A DNA stretch of 64,000 bases from Byssochlamys sp. IMV 00236. Lineage: Eukaryota > Ascomycota > Eurotiomycetes > Eurotiales > Thermoascaceae. The first letter of the stretch is position 1. Each line of letters starts with the position of its first letter. The position numbers and the translations under genes are program-made. Positions 23,401 to 34,400 of the stretch are shown piece after piece. The stretch lies in NCBI GenBank assembly GCA_001931875.2, contig MSJH02000826.1, positions 62,001 to 126,000 of the forward strand, read 5' to 3'. The notes under the pieces were generated by a model. That model did no database searches. It was given only the letters and a program-made list of their open reading frames with translations, and was not told the DNA's origin.

Positions 23401-24561
23401 TAGCTCTTCTATTCCTCCTCCCCCTCGTGCCTCCAGCCAGTCCCCAGCTACCACTGTTACTACGTACACCACGGCCACGAACCTCCCTGCATGGAACGAC
23501 CTGCCAGAGGGCTTCGCTCGGCCTACTGCGCCGCGAAGGTCAACCCCAGCTGGTACCACTGCGATAAGCTCCCCCTTCCCCAACCAGTCTCCCACGGGCT
23601 TCCAAGGGCCTCCACCCCCTGGTCCTCCGGTTGCTGCACGAAGGGGTACTCCTCCTGTTGGGCCACCGCCAAAGGGTCCTGCTCCTCCGCCTCGTGTCAC
23701 ATCGCCGCCCTCAAGACCTACTTCAGCAACGGCCATGAACCCGTATGCTGCCATCCCCCAGTCGCCGCCCGTCGCTACGGGCATGGTCCCCCCGCCTGTT
23801 CAACGGGGTCCTTCCCCGTATAATGCACCTCCCGCTGGCCCGCCACCATCGAATAGATACGCCCCGAGCCCTGCGTCGCAGCCCTCAACACCCCAGCTCC
23901 AGGCTCGAGGCCCTGTACCGCCTCCTCCCCAGGCTAGTGGACCATACGCACCACAGCAGTTCCAGCAGCCGCCGCCTCCAAACCCATATGCCTCGAACCC
24001 GCCTCCTCCCGCCCAGCAAGCTCCGCCGCAGGCACCACCTTCCCAACCTTCGAGGCCGGGCACTGCGCAATCGCAGCGGGAGCCGCCTGCTCCTCCAAAA
24101 TACCGTAAGTCCGGGCTCTCAGAATTATAAATCTACTTGAGTACTAACTGCTGCTCAGCGCCTGGAGACCGCTCCCACATTCCCGCAAATGCTTTGCCAA
24201 TCTACGAGATCCTGTCCGGCGAGATGCAGCGAGTCAAGTCTCGTGCCCCCTCCTCGTTCAAGGCACAGGTGGAAGATGCGGAACGGCGGCTGAACATTCT
24301 GTTCGACCACTTGAACAATGAGGATCTGCTCAAGCCCAACACGGTGGCAGACATGGTCGAACTGTCGCGTGCCATCCAAGCACGTGACTACGAGACTGCC
24401 CGGGCCATCCACGTGGATATTCTGACGAACCGGACAGACGAATGTGGCAACTGGATGGTAAGTGATTCCTTTACGTGTATATTGAATGGGAGTCGATATT
24501 GACCAGTCCGTTGCAGGTTGGTGTTAAGCGACTGATCAGCATGAGCCGCGCAACACCTTGA
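20405..24561 (+). CDS. sec31: COPII coat outer-layer subunit Sec31
   Basis: Forms the outer cage of COPII vesicles with Sec13 and stimulates Sar1 GTPase at ER exit sites. Eight exons: 20405-20613, 20680-20796, 20847-20952, 21018-21251, 21299-21385, 21434-24104, 24159-24457 and 24517-24561, about 1255 residues. An N-terminal WD40 propeller fills roughly residues 1-340 ([30 protein letters not shown]). Then comes the ancestral-coatomer helical region, a Pro-rich linker of about 830-1110 with many NPYA and PPPP words for Sar1/Sec23 contact, and a helical C terminus ([17 protein letters not shown]). A strong start context follows a short AT-rich leader. The last exon encodes only 14 residues. Confidence 0.95.
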
Positions 24562-25598
24562 ACGACTCTCACGTGACGTGTTATGCCAATCGTAGAAGAA
24601 TCTAGGGATCTGATCTGAAGACAGCTCCTTACCCTGTATTACGTGCTAGAAGGCTAGCAGCTTGTCGGCGATCTGAATCTGTGTCTGCTATCAGGTCGTT
24701 TATTTCTCGTGCCGTGTTTTTAATAGCCTGTTGAAGATTTCAAAGTTAGGCCCCCTTTTCTTTACTCTTAGGAAGATGAAGACTGCAGATAAAACGTTAT
24801 GTATTTGAATAAGTGCTTGATCATTTGCTGGATCGTTTAAAATGCGGCATTATCAAGTTAAGTCGCCGTTCTCCTCCGTAGATATTTGGCGACCCAATAA
24901 AATACATTTACGATCCAGAATCATCTCTTATATTACGAAACTACTAGCAAGCATTTACTTTGCGTGATCGAATGATATCTAGTGGTGTTGCCCGAATGAC
25001 ACGAAAGCATAGTCTGATTTGAACCACTTAGCTCACACATCTAGGCTACTTGAATTACTTGCTTAGCTTCTAGTTCCAGTGGTGGAAGGGATTTTGAACT
25101 TATATTTATCTCTATAATATACACAGAATCTAGTGATCTAGTAATAGGTTCTATCGTATATTTAGGATATCAGAGAACAATGCTGCAAATGGATGATTGA
25201 CAGATCACTTGGAAGTAAGCTTTGTGTGTGTTGGCAATATATATTGTCCTGTAGGGGCTGAGGAAGGGAGTTAGCAGGGGGGTTGAGAGTGTTGTTTGTG
25301 GTTTTATTTAGATCTAATGTAATTTAATTAATTGGGTAGGTTGGTCGTACGGATTCTTGTGGTTTACTTTTTTTTTTGTTTGTTAATCTATTCAGGTTTT
25401 TCTAATGGTGAGGGATTTGGAAAGAGATTGCATTTGCATGTGCGGGTTATGTCATTTCGCTGTGTCAAGGTATAGGTATAAAGTACAGTAGTGTGTGTAA
25501 GGACGTCGTAAGTGGACATTTTCGGAGTATCGTGTGAAAAAGGGAAGATGAAATGGGTATGTGTACTTGCTCGTACTGGCTCTTCATGATCGTGCTTT
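24562..25598. other. Intergenic region between convergent sec31 and pex14/17
   Basis: About 1.04 kb between two 3' ends, AT-rich with a T-rich run near 25370. A TCACGTGA palindrome sits at 24569-24576, eight bases past the sec31 stop. Words such as CTAGGCTACTT and GCTTAGCTTCTAG near 25040-25075 recall the TAGGCT/AGCTTA words near 14.1 kb. No gene is supported. Confidence 0.5.
24569..24576. promoter_or_regulatory. TCACGTGA palindrome downstream of sec31
   Basis: A perfect CACGTG-core palindrome followed by a second ACGTG (TCACGTGACGTG). Its position in a 3' flank argues against a classical promoter role. Confidence 0.2.
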
Positions 25599-26870
25599 TC
25601 ACCTCGCTACGCCTGCTACGATGCGTCCTCCACGGCCGGAGGGGAAGTTCCTCGCGCTCAGCAGAGCGCCCTTGACACCCCGGATCTCAGATTTGATTTC
25701 TGATATGGCGTCTTCTTCGCTCTTGCGCATGCCTGTCGCGACCCCTGGAGTGGAACTGTTGTCTGGGCTGCCCGCGGCGTATACGCCGTAGGCGTTGCTG
25801 TTGAGGTAGCCGGGCCCGCTGTATGTCAGAGCGTCAAGATAGCTTTGCAGCTCGGACAGGCGGTCGCGGACAAGATCCTCTGGAGGACGGGTTCGGTTTT
25901 CACCGTCCAAGAATTCCTGCATGTGAGAGCGGATGGTCTGGAGGCGCCCGACGTGGCCGGTCACTGACTTGACCGGATCTGGAGCCGAGCTTGCCTCATC
26001 TGAGTCGCTCGAGGAAGCCTGGCTGCTCTCTATCCGTGATAGATCTGGGGTCGTCTGAGTTGCAACGTCACGATGGAACAATTCCGTCGGGTCAGAGATA
26101 ATGGAGTCAGTATCCGATGCGTCGTCACCGTTTTTAGCTGCCACCGCAGCAGCGGCGCGCGACGGATAGGGCGGTATCGTGGAAACGTTCTGTTCCAGTT
26201 TCTCATTCAAATTGCGCAGATTGCGCTGGGTTGTCTGCGCGAGATCGTGTCGGGCCTCGTTGAGATCTTGCAACATTGGCTTGACAAGATATTCGCTGGC
26301 ACCGTAGATGCTGGCACCCAGGCCTACAGCACCATAGAGGGTATAGAGGATACTGCGGAAGGTGAACAGTGGCGGTGGCTTTGCGGCTTCTACCAGGAAT
26401 TCTGGGTATGTGATGATGGGAGGGACATCGCGGGAGGATGTGGCGGAAGTGGCTTTCGTGGAAGAGCTCTGAGGAGTTCCAGTCTCTGACGGCTTTTGAC
26501 TAGCTGGCTGAGAGGATGTAGAATCTGTAGATGCCCCGGATTTCGCTTCTGATGAAGATGCATCGGAGCTCGAGGACTCGTTGCTGCTGGCCTCCGGGTT
26601 GCGCGAGAGCCCCAAGAGTCTATCTATCTCGTCCTGTCGAAGTCCCTTCGATTCGAGGAAAGACACCTTGCGATCTGTGGGCGCATCACGAATGGACTCG
26701 TCCTCCAGGAACTTCGACGCTTGTTCGAGCAGCTCTGTGCGAGGACTGGCTTCAGACTGCTCCTGGGATGCCTCATTAGTCGTCGCAGATGGAGATTGCG
26801 TGGAGGCGGATTCCCCGGCCTTTCTCTGCCACTCGGGGATGGCGGGCTTTTTGGTATCCGAATCTGCCAT
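25599..26870 (-). CDS. pex14/17: Peroxin Pex14/17 (Pex33-like) of filamentous fungi
   Basis: A peroxisomal membrane component of the import docking complex. One exon, 423 residues, from the ATG at complement 26870 (MADSDTKKPAIPEWQ). The Pex14-type Pex5-binding helix domain lies near residues 46-87 (LLEQASKFLEDESIRDAP, FLESKGLRQDEIDRLL). A Ser/Thr-rich linker follows, then PPLFTFRSILYTLYG, which starts a single membrane segment near residues 180-200. After it come a coiled coil with Pex17-like character (LNEARHDLAQTTQRNLRNLN) and a low-complexity tail. The Pex14 domain is not at the extreme N terminus and the C-terminal half differs from canonical Pex14, which fits the Pex14/17 fusion peroxin known from Penicillium and Neurospora. 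The upstream extension of the frame has only GTG, so I reject it. Confidence 0.83.
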   Translation of the reverse strand: MADSDTKKPAIPEWQRKAGESASTQSPSATTNEASQEQSEASPRTELLEQASKFLEDESIRDAPTDRKVSFLESKGLRQDEIDRLLGLSRNPEASSNESSSSDASSSEAKSGASTDSTSSQPASQKPSETGTPQSSSTKATSATSSRDVPPIITYPEFLVEAAKPPPLFTFRSILYTLYGAVGLGASIYGASEYLVKPMLQDLNEARHDLAQTTQRNLRNLNEKLEQNVSTIPPYPSRAAAAVAAKNGDDASDTDSIISDPTELFHRDVATQTTPDLSRIESSQASSSDSDEASSAPDPVKSVTGHVGRLQTIRSHMQEFLDGENRTRPPEDLVRDRLSELQSYLDALTYSGPGYLNSNAYGVYAAGSPDNSSTPGVATGMRKSEEDAISEIKSEIRGVKGALLSARNFPSGRGGRIVAGVAR

Positions 26871-27527
26871 GGTGCTCACTGAATCGTTCAAATGACGAGC
26901 ACTGGCTTCCTGGGACAGGGAAGGGTTAGAGGAACTGGAGCGTGGTTGAAGATGGACGGGCTTATCGGCGGAGACGATGTTCTTCCTCCGCACGGGGAAA
27001 GCTTACCATACTTGCTTGGCCTGGACCTCGGCTGCTGCCCCAAGGATCGGGCACCGCCAGGCGGAAGCGGTGGGAAAGTATACGGTACCTCGTAGATGCG
27101 CTGGAAAGAGGTGGGATCGGAAGTACCAGCGACATGGCCAGCAGGATGATGAGGTTCTTCTCTCGTACAACACAAAGGCGTGTCATGCCCTTCTCATCGA
27201 CTGCTTTCTCGATCGTCCGCTGGCCATTCTCCCCCTCTCATCTCACATCACAACCTCGTCCGGATGGGTGATGCTCCAGCATCTTCCCTGGCAGAACTGC
27301 TCTCGGAATCGATCAGACACCACGCGATCGGCTGACTGTTGGGCAATCGCCGGTCTCTGTTGTCCATGAACCAACTGCGCCTCTCTCGCGCGATTGTCCA
27401 ATATTCTCCGTGTTTCGTGCGACTACTACTACAATAATAATAATACTAACTACCACTGCACTTCCACTTCCCCTCCGCCTTCCCATCCCAACCCAGAAAC
27501 CCCGGCAGAAACCCCACACCGCCCGCG
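26871..27527. other. Region upstream of pex14/17 (divergent promoter)
   Basis: 657 bp between pex14/17 and the next plus-strand candidate ORF. It holds a short ACT/AAT microsatellite near 27421-27448 and pyrimidine-rich sequence just before 27528. No coding sequence is supported. Confidence 0.45.
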
Positions 27528-27952
27528 ATGCCCGTTGTCCGCCGCCTTCGCCGCCGTCCGCAGCGGCCATCCGACGATTATGATTATTCTTCGTACAACG
27601 ATAATTACAATCGGACGGAGAGCAGCGACGATTGGCAGCCTGAGACCCCGGACGGTGTTGTGCCCAAGCCACAAAGGTATGTCTGCCTCTGCTTACTGCT
27701 GACCACTCCGCGTCCCTGCATCGCCCTACCATCCGTTGCTTCCTCGATGCCTGCAGAAGTCCCCCATGCTGCGCGATAGCACTGGCGGCGCAGCTGTCCA
27801 TGATCCATCCAACGGGAACAGGTCAATGTTCTTTGTGCCGGGATCAGCTGGGCGACCAACTGCTCCGGATAGCCCATGCGCCTATTCACTGTATATGGCT
27901 TCGCTCACTGGAGCTCAATGGGTCAATGCTTCTCGCCCCATTTGACCCTTAG
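27528..27952 (+). CDS. Candidate small two-exon gene, unknown
   Basis: An ATG follows a pyrimidine-rich leader and opens a frame with MPVVRRLRRRPQRPSDDYDY and a Tyr/Asp/Asn-rich stretch. After 149 nt a good donor (AG|GTATGT) appears, and an 80-nt intron ends at CTGCAG (27756). Exon 2 (27757-27952) then stays open for 64 codons, giving about 114 residues with a Cys-bearing C-terminal part (PPCCAIAL, CSLCRDQL). I know no homologue. Exon 1 looks more convincing than exon 2. It may instead be a leader transcript or noncoding. Confidence 0.35.
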
Positions 27953-28160
27953 CATGCCCTCACCTCATCTGTCAAGATCGCCATATCCAGAATAGATGAT
28001 ATGTGCATCGCCCAAACCCGGATCTCACCCATGCTGATCCTATCTTGACTGTACTTTTCTCGTATCGCCATCTTTCCTTCTCTTACACATAGTGATCTCG
28101 TCTTCCCGATTATCTTGTACTTCTGCTCGTTGCCTGCCCTGACATCTACGATATCACACT

Positions 28161-29477
28161 ATGTCTCCACGTCGTTCAGTTCGGTCGCGCGCGGTCGTGA
28201 ACAGAGAGTCAAGCCCGCCGCTTGCTAACACAAGACTCAGGTCGAGCAGGATTACACGAGTTGTCCCATCTTCTTCATCGTCATCCCCGTCGCCGCCCGT
28301 CACACTCTCTCGCACATCGTCGCACTCCCCGGACGCAGGCAAGAAATCCATTCGCCTAACAGTCAATATGCCGGCGAACAAGTTGCGCGAGGCTACCAAC
28401 AGCTCCGCTCGTAGCGCGACTGCGAGGCGCTCCCATAATATATTCATGGACGACCCCATCGTATCGGGACCTCGAAACAGCAGGACCAAAAAGAAGATGG
28501 TCGAGGTTGATACGAGCGACGAAGAAAACCTGGATGACGAAGAGGAAGACGAGGTCGATGAAGATGAGGATGCAGAAGGGGAGGAAGATGACGATGTGGA
28601 TGCAGACGGCGACGTAGACATGGACGATGTACCTCCTCAGCCACCGGTGTCTAAGAGACAGGCCAAACCTGCTGCTGCTGCCGGCCGAGGTCAGGTAAAG
28701 AGTGTTGAAGCCAAGGAAATGGAGAACGACGATGATGAAGATGATCAAGAACTATCAGAATTGGATTCCGACGCCGAAGGTGAACTGGACGATCAGGAGA
28801 TGGGAGGTGCAGCGGAAGATGAAGAATTAGAAGACGAGGAAGAAGAGGAAGACGACGAGGAGGACGAAGACGACGAGGACATGGATCTGAGCAAGATGAC
28901 AAAGCGTCAACGTGGTTCTCTTGGAAATGATTTCTTACAGCTACCCATGGGTAAGTCCGATTATGAGGCTCCTACCTACGAACCAGTACTTATTATCTTG
29001 CAGAACCGCAAGTCAAGAAGCATTTGACCGCTGAAGAACATGCGATGCGACGAGCCGAAATGGCCCGCCGGAGAAAGAACCTCAGTGAGAAGCGGAACGA
29101 AGAAGAAAAGGTATGCGACGGAGTCGACGTTCTCTCAGACAGACCATTATCGATCTATTGGACTTTTTTTTAAGGAAACTATACGTGAGAAGAAACTAAT
29201 CAAAATATGACAGATGGACACTATCAACCGTCTTTTGAAAAAGCAAGCCCCAAAACGCCGCGGCAGAGCGGCTGCAACGGAGGCTGAAGGTACTCCCACC
29301 TTCCAGGAACCGCCAGAGCCACCTAAACCTGATCCAACAATGATCCGGTGGGTCAGTGGTTCCAATGGTGTCTGCAGGGTCGCTGTACCGGAGGAATTAT
29401 TCGGTACTCCTGCCGGTCGTCTCTTTGGAGAGGCTCCTTCTAGTAACGGACAAAGGAAGCTTGTCGAGGAGGTCTAG
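28161..29477 (+). CDS. ies2: INO80 chromatin-remodelling complex subunit Ies2 (PAPA-1 family)
   Basis: A subunit of the INO80 remodeller in the nucleus. Three exons: 28161-28950, 29004-29110 and 29214-29477, about 386 residues. A Ser/Arg-rich N terminus is followed by long acidic Asp/Glu runs (residues about 115-250). The PAPA-1-like basic helical motif spans the last two introns (HAMRRAEMARRRKNLSEKR, then INRLLKKQAPKRRGR), and a conserved C-terminal part carries PTMIRWVSGSNG. Introns of 53 and 103 nt have GTAAGT and GTATGC donors. In yeast and human homologues the C-terminal segment activates the ATPase; this is family knowledge. Confidence 0.88.
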
Positions 29478-30393
29478 GGGACGAAAACCGTCGGGAAAAT
29501 CCACCAGGGTTGTGCATAACTATTACAGGGGCCTGGGGGAGGATGTCAAACTATTCGGGAGTAAGGCTCACTTGGGTTGTCTATCTGCCAAAATAACACT
29601 TGTCAATCAGCATTTATTTATTATGGGCGGAGTTTTATAGGGGAAATCGGCAGGAATACGGCATGGATCGTTCAGTTAGAAAGCGAGATTCGAGTAGACA
29701 CATGTCCTTAGGGTTTCAAAACTATTGATCATTACTACATCAAATACGTCTCGTAGTACTTGTTATTTAATACATCCAGAGAGAAAAAAGAGGAAAAAGA
29801 GAAAAAAGAACCGCAGCTTTGTTGCCATTGTAATTTCCTGACGGAGATGCAACTGAGGGCCGGCAAAAAGAAACCCTGACCCAGCATGGCGGTAATGGGC
29901 CCTGAAAGCCATCCCATCCCGATATGAAATAACAGACTCAAAATATACATTCTATCAAAACACTTTTTCCAAGAAAAGAATCAGTACAGGGGCAACAATC
30001 AACATTACCACGGTAAATAGTTTCCGGGCGGGAGCCCCAGCTCTCATGAGTAGACGGCACGAAAGGATAACTCGTTCTAGTTGTCTAGGACAACTCTTTC
30101 TCTCTTATTATGAGCGCTTGGTTGAGCTCCTGCAGGTGAATTTTGGCTCCATTCATCCATTGCTTGTTGCATGCTTCAATGACCATCTTCAGAATTGGGT
30201 TGGTGGCCCCGTAAAGAAGGTGAGTCGTCTATAGCGTATTAGATAAATAGATAATCTTCGTCACATCATATCATAACCGTCGACGTATGCTCTGGCTTTA
30301 GGTCTGATATAGTTTCCCGATAGCCAGGACTCCTGGTGATATACCATACGTCCCAACTGAGAGGCCCACTGTTGCTGCAGCATTTTATCTATC
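29478..30393. other. Intergenic region between convergent genes
   Basis: About 0.9 kb between the stops of ies2 and the small minus-strand gene. An A-rich GAGAAAAAAGAGG run lies near 29780-29810. Short ORFs on both strands lack support. Confidence 0.5.
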
Positions 30394-30975
30394 CTACTGA
30401 TCAGATGATCGATCACCCAGGCTTTGATCTGACCGCGTGCTCTCAGCCACCGTGCTAGGGACTGCGTTTGTCCGCGCGGGCTTGTGAAATGGCCAAAGGC
30501 GCTGTGTCCAAGTGACGGCGGGAGTTGCGTTAGGATCTTGGATCGTCTGCGGCGGAAGACCGGAAGGCGTGGATGAAGAAGAAGAAGTTGGGATATCCTT
30601 GGCCGGGCCTCTGACTTCGATCATATTACGCTCAGATGGGTTTTGTTGCCTATGGAGCCTGTGACGGTGTTTCTATGTTAGCATCGTGGTGACGTAGTGG
30701 GTAGGTATGTAGAGTAAATGAGACTGGGAGATGGTATGCTGGAGGTAGCCACAGTATATAGAATATGGACATACTGAGTGCGCTTTTCTGCTTCAAGCTG
30801 CTGAAATGCTGGTTGGAAGGTATAATACCCTGTGCGCGCGCAATGTGTTAGCTACCTATTCATCTGGGAATCTTGTCTCCGAGTACGAGAGTAGGATTAG
30901 ATGCGTAGTCGTACCTGTTACGACACCAACCGCGATAGCTATGGCAGCTGGGAAGAATCCTCGAACGGCACTCAT
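30394..30975 (-). CDS. Small single-TM protein, unknown
   Basis: Three exons on the minus strand: 30975-30915, 30829-30775 and 30658-30394, about 126 residues. The N terminus is short and hydrophobic (FFPAAIAIAVGVVTG), suggesting one membrane anchor. It is followed by YYTFQPAFQQLEAEKR and a polar, Ser/Thr/Pro-rich tail with WTQRLWPFHKPA. Splice sites GTACGA/CACAG and GTATGT/CACAG keep the frame; an alternative acceptor at CATAG would lead to a stop. The layout resembles small fungal mitochondrial or ER proteins, but I cannot name the family. It is divergent from mus7 across 437 bp. Confidence 0.65.
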
Positions 30976-31412
30976 TATGTAGGATAAACACGCCGCGAAA
31001 GCAATGAATTGTGGAATCAGTTGGTTATCGAATAGTATGGCGATTTCTCAGGCGGCGCAAGATTTGCGGAAGTCCAGAGAGTTCGGACTTTAAGCTCCCC
31101 AAGCTCCGGGCACCTTAATTAGTTAAACTCGGGGAGTCGCGTCTCCCCACGTCCTCAAACGCGTCAGGCTAGACTGGCGGCTAGGAAACATTCAACACTC
31201 GCCTTGATAACAGCCAAAAGACGTACTAGCGAAACAACTGCATTATTTCTTAACAACGGGGAAAATACACGATTTTACACTCGTCTCTTACTGGCTAATT
31301 CGATCTTTAGGCCGAGTTGTACGATTCGCAGCTCACCTTTTCGGGAGGATCTATAACTAGCAAAGGGAGCGAAACCACCCAGAGCAATGGACTATTGTCG
31401 TCGAAGATACCA
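30976..31412. promoter_or_regulatory. Shared divergent promoter of the small TM gene and mus7
   Basis: 437 bp between starts. The mus7 frame is open for a further 32 codons upstream of its ATG but lacks an ATG there. No specific site is named. Confidence 0.45.
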
Positions 31413-34400
31413 ATGAAATCATGGCGGGAGCAAGGCTTCGTACCGGACTCGGACGACGAAGATGACTTCGAGAGCCAGGGTTCGAAGAAGCAGGAAAAGG
31501 AAGAGCAGCCTTACAGAAACACCGAGCAAGATGTGACGGCGACGTTTACGAATAATGAGCACGAAAATATCGATACGCACAATAATAATGACGATGGAGG
31601 CGAGGATACTGTTGGGGACGGCGCTGGTTTGCAGGCTTCTATGGAACTCGACTCGAGTAGTGACGATGGAGAAGAGACATTGCTTGCTGTGGACGTTGGG
31701 CAGAACAGATCAAGGTCTATCACTCCCGATGAGAGCGAACAACTGCCAGTGTCGATGGACGTTGATTTCGTGGACGGAAGTCAGCAGCTAGGTAGCGATG
31801 GTCACCAGCAAAAACAACCACAACTGTCCGGGGTTTCATTTCATGACGAGGATCATTCAACCCAAGATGAAGACGAAATCGCAGCAGATGTCGGGCTCCC
31901 AGATACATCCACTACACGCCCTTTTGCTGCACGACCTGCAGATCGATCATTTGACGCTTTCAACATTCCCAGTTCTCCGGACGAGCTACAGCTGGAATCT
32001 CAGCGTCCAGTGACGCTTCCCCCCGTGGAATCCCATAATGATAGCTGGATCAGGTCTGCATTTGCCAGCGAGAACGATGACCTTTCTCCCTTGTCATCTC
32101 CTCCGTCATCTCTCGCTTCTTTGGACTTGACCTCCGGACAGGGTGGCGATCAGAGGGAGCCGGAAAATCCTGCCAGTAGACCGGAAGATCTACTCCCTCC
32201 TCTGGACATCCCTGAAGAGATTATGCGGGAGCTCTCTCGACCTGTACAAAGATCTCTCAGACAGCGAAATCCTATCCAACTGCACCCCTATCTTCTCGAA
32301 GATGCCAAATATCAGAGTCTCATGAAAGCAAGAGGAGTAAAACCAGTGCGTTTGCCGAATATCGGCCCACAGCGACGCAATGAAACAGATGAAAGTCAGG
32401 GGCAAGATACCCTTGACATCCCCGAACCTCCTTCATCGAGTGATCCTGCTGCGGAGTTCCATCTCCCTCCGTCTTCGCCAGTCGATCCGTATGAGAGACT
32501 GCCCGCAAGATCACATAGTCACACCCCGAGGCCCGTAAACCATACGAGCTCTCCCCTTCCAGCTTCTGGCTCTCATAGGAAACATAGGCACAGTGCGAAG
32601 AGACGGAAAATTTCGCATGGTAGCGGAAGAACGTTATCAGATGTGCAAGTTGTCATCAATCACAGTCCACAAGGACAACGGGACGAACATTCGATATTTG
32701 ATCATCCCCCATCGCCACCACGTTCTGGGAGCCTGTCCTCTACGCAAACAGTGAAGCGTACGTCTGGATTCCGATTTCCGCGGGGCTTTACGCCCCCAGC
32801 GCTGGACGCACCTGTTGCCGAATCAAGGTCAAACGAGAGAAATGACGCAGAGAGTCCTTTGGAAAGGCGAGTCACCGATGGTGGAGATGAAAGTGCTCAG
32901 CCGGAGGATGTGTCCGATTCTGAAAAGACTTCCGCGGGAGAGGAGGAACCGGAGGACGAGACCATAGAGGTCAGACGACTACAGAAAAGGATCAAAGGCG
33001 TTCTGCCCGCTTCTTGGTTGAGATTAGACTTGAAGCAGCAGGAAGAGCAACAAGTAAGGTCTAGGGAAAGGCAGCGAAATCATGATTTTTCACGAAGGCT
33101 GCAGAACGCCAAGGGGGTTGCGAGAAAAATCACAAAGCCAAGAAACGACGCAGGCATCTCTTCCAGTCGGCCGAGTTTGCCATCCTTTTCAGACGAAGAT
33201 ACTGGGTCTGATGACAATAGCCCTGCCGAAACAGACTCGCGCAAGGCCCTGGCAGGCTTCGTTGGGTTTGATGACCCCTTTGACGATGTCCAAAACGATG
33301 ATGATATTCCGGAAGACAATCGTATCGACTATATGTTTCCGCCTACATCGTCTAGGCACGGTTCGTCGACTGCAAAAACGTACTCGAAACGCGATAAGCC
33401 CAAAAAGCACGCGGAGCGTCATGAAGCCAGGAGGAGACCGCCTTTACAACGCCAAATGAGGATTACAGATTCTATGTCCAAGCCCAGAAGAGAGAAAGGA
33501 GTAAGGCGTGCATCGCAAAAACCTCCTAAACTGGGAATACTAGATGCCCCTGATATCGCCCAGAGGCCGCGTACAGAGCAGCCGCAATTCCTCAGGATCG
33601 CAGCAAGGCAAGCACGTTCTCGTCGCGATCAAGGAAGAAGAAGTCCAACTCGCAAATTCTTTCGGCTTGGCACGAGGAAGGATACAGAAGATGCTAACAG
33701 CTCACTGCGCGACTGGAAAAGGGGGTCAATTCGGCAGACAAAGATCGTAAAGACAGCGAATAAACGGCAACGACGCCAGCCTCTGAATGATCTCTCACCC
33801 AACGAACACGATCCTTCCAAGAGAGCGGCATCTGATATACCTATTCTTGATGACGAAGCCACGGATGCTCCTAGAGAGCAAGTCGACGTAGGGAACAGTC
33901 TGTCAGAGACCGAATTGGACGAGGATACTTCGAACACTGCTGCCAGGCGAGAGCAACTATCCAGGAAACCATCTGCGGTAGAGCGTCGCCGTGATAAATG
34001 GGTCGTCCCCAGGAAGTTTGCGGTATCGTCCCTGAAACGACAAGATCCCAGACCAGCGGAATTTGAATCTGTGGGGGCAGGTCAGACTACGATCACACCG
34101 TCATTATTCCAACAGTCTTTATCCGCCCTCAATAGATCTTATCGCCATGCGCATATGCCAAGGAGGTTAAAACAGAGTCTAACTCTGGATCGTTTCCTAT
34201 CGACTACAAACTCATCTCCGGCAGCTTTGAAAAGTGCGCCACAGCGTCCTGCAGCGGAGATCAGTGTCAATGAGCCCCCCAGGCCTCGGCCACACGTACA
34301 GCGGCAGGTGAGGAAGCGACAGCCGAAGCGAATTGATGCACATACTGCTGAGCATCAGCAGGCTCCAGTCCTCACATTAGACGATTTTGACAATGTATCG

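Noticed and set aside
26871..26993. Upstream extension of the pex14/17 frame
   Set aside because: In-frame extension has only a GTG start; the ATG at 26870 begins a plausible conserved N terminus.
28500..28900. Low-complexity GAA/GAC repeats suspected as a microsatellite
   Set aside because: They encode the acidic region of Ies2 with varied codons, so they are protein-level low complexity.
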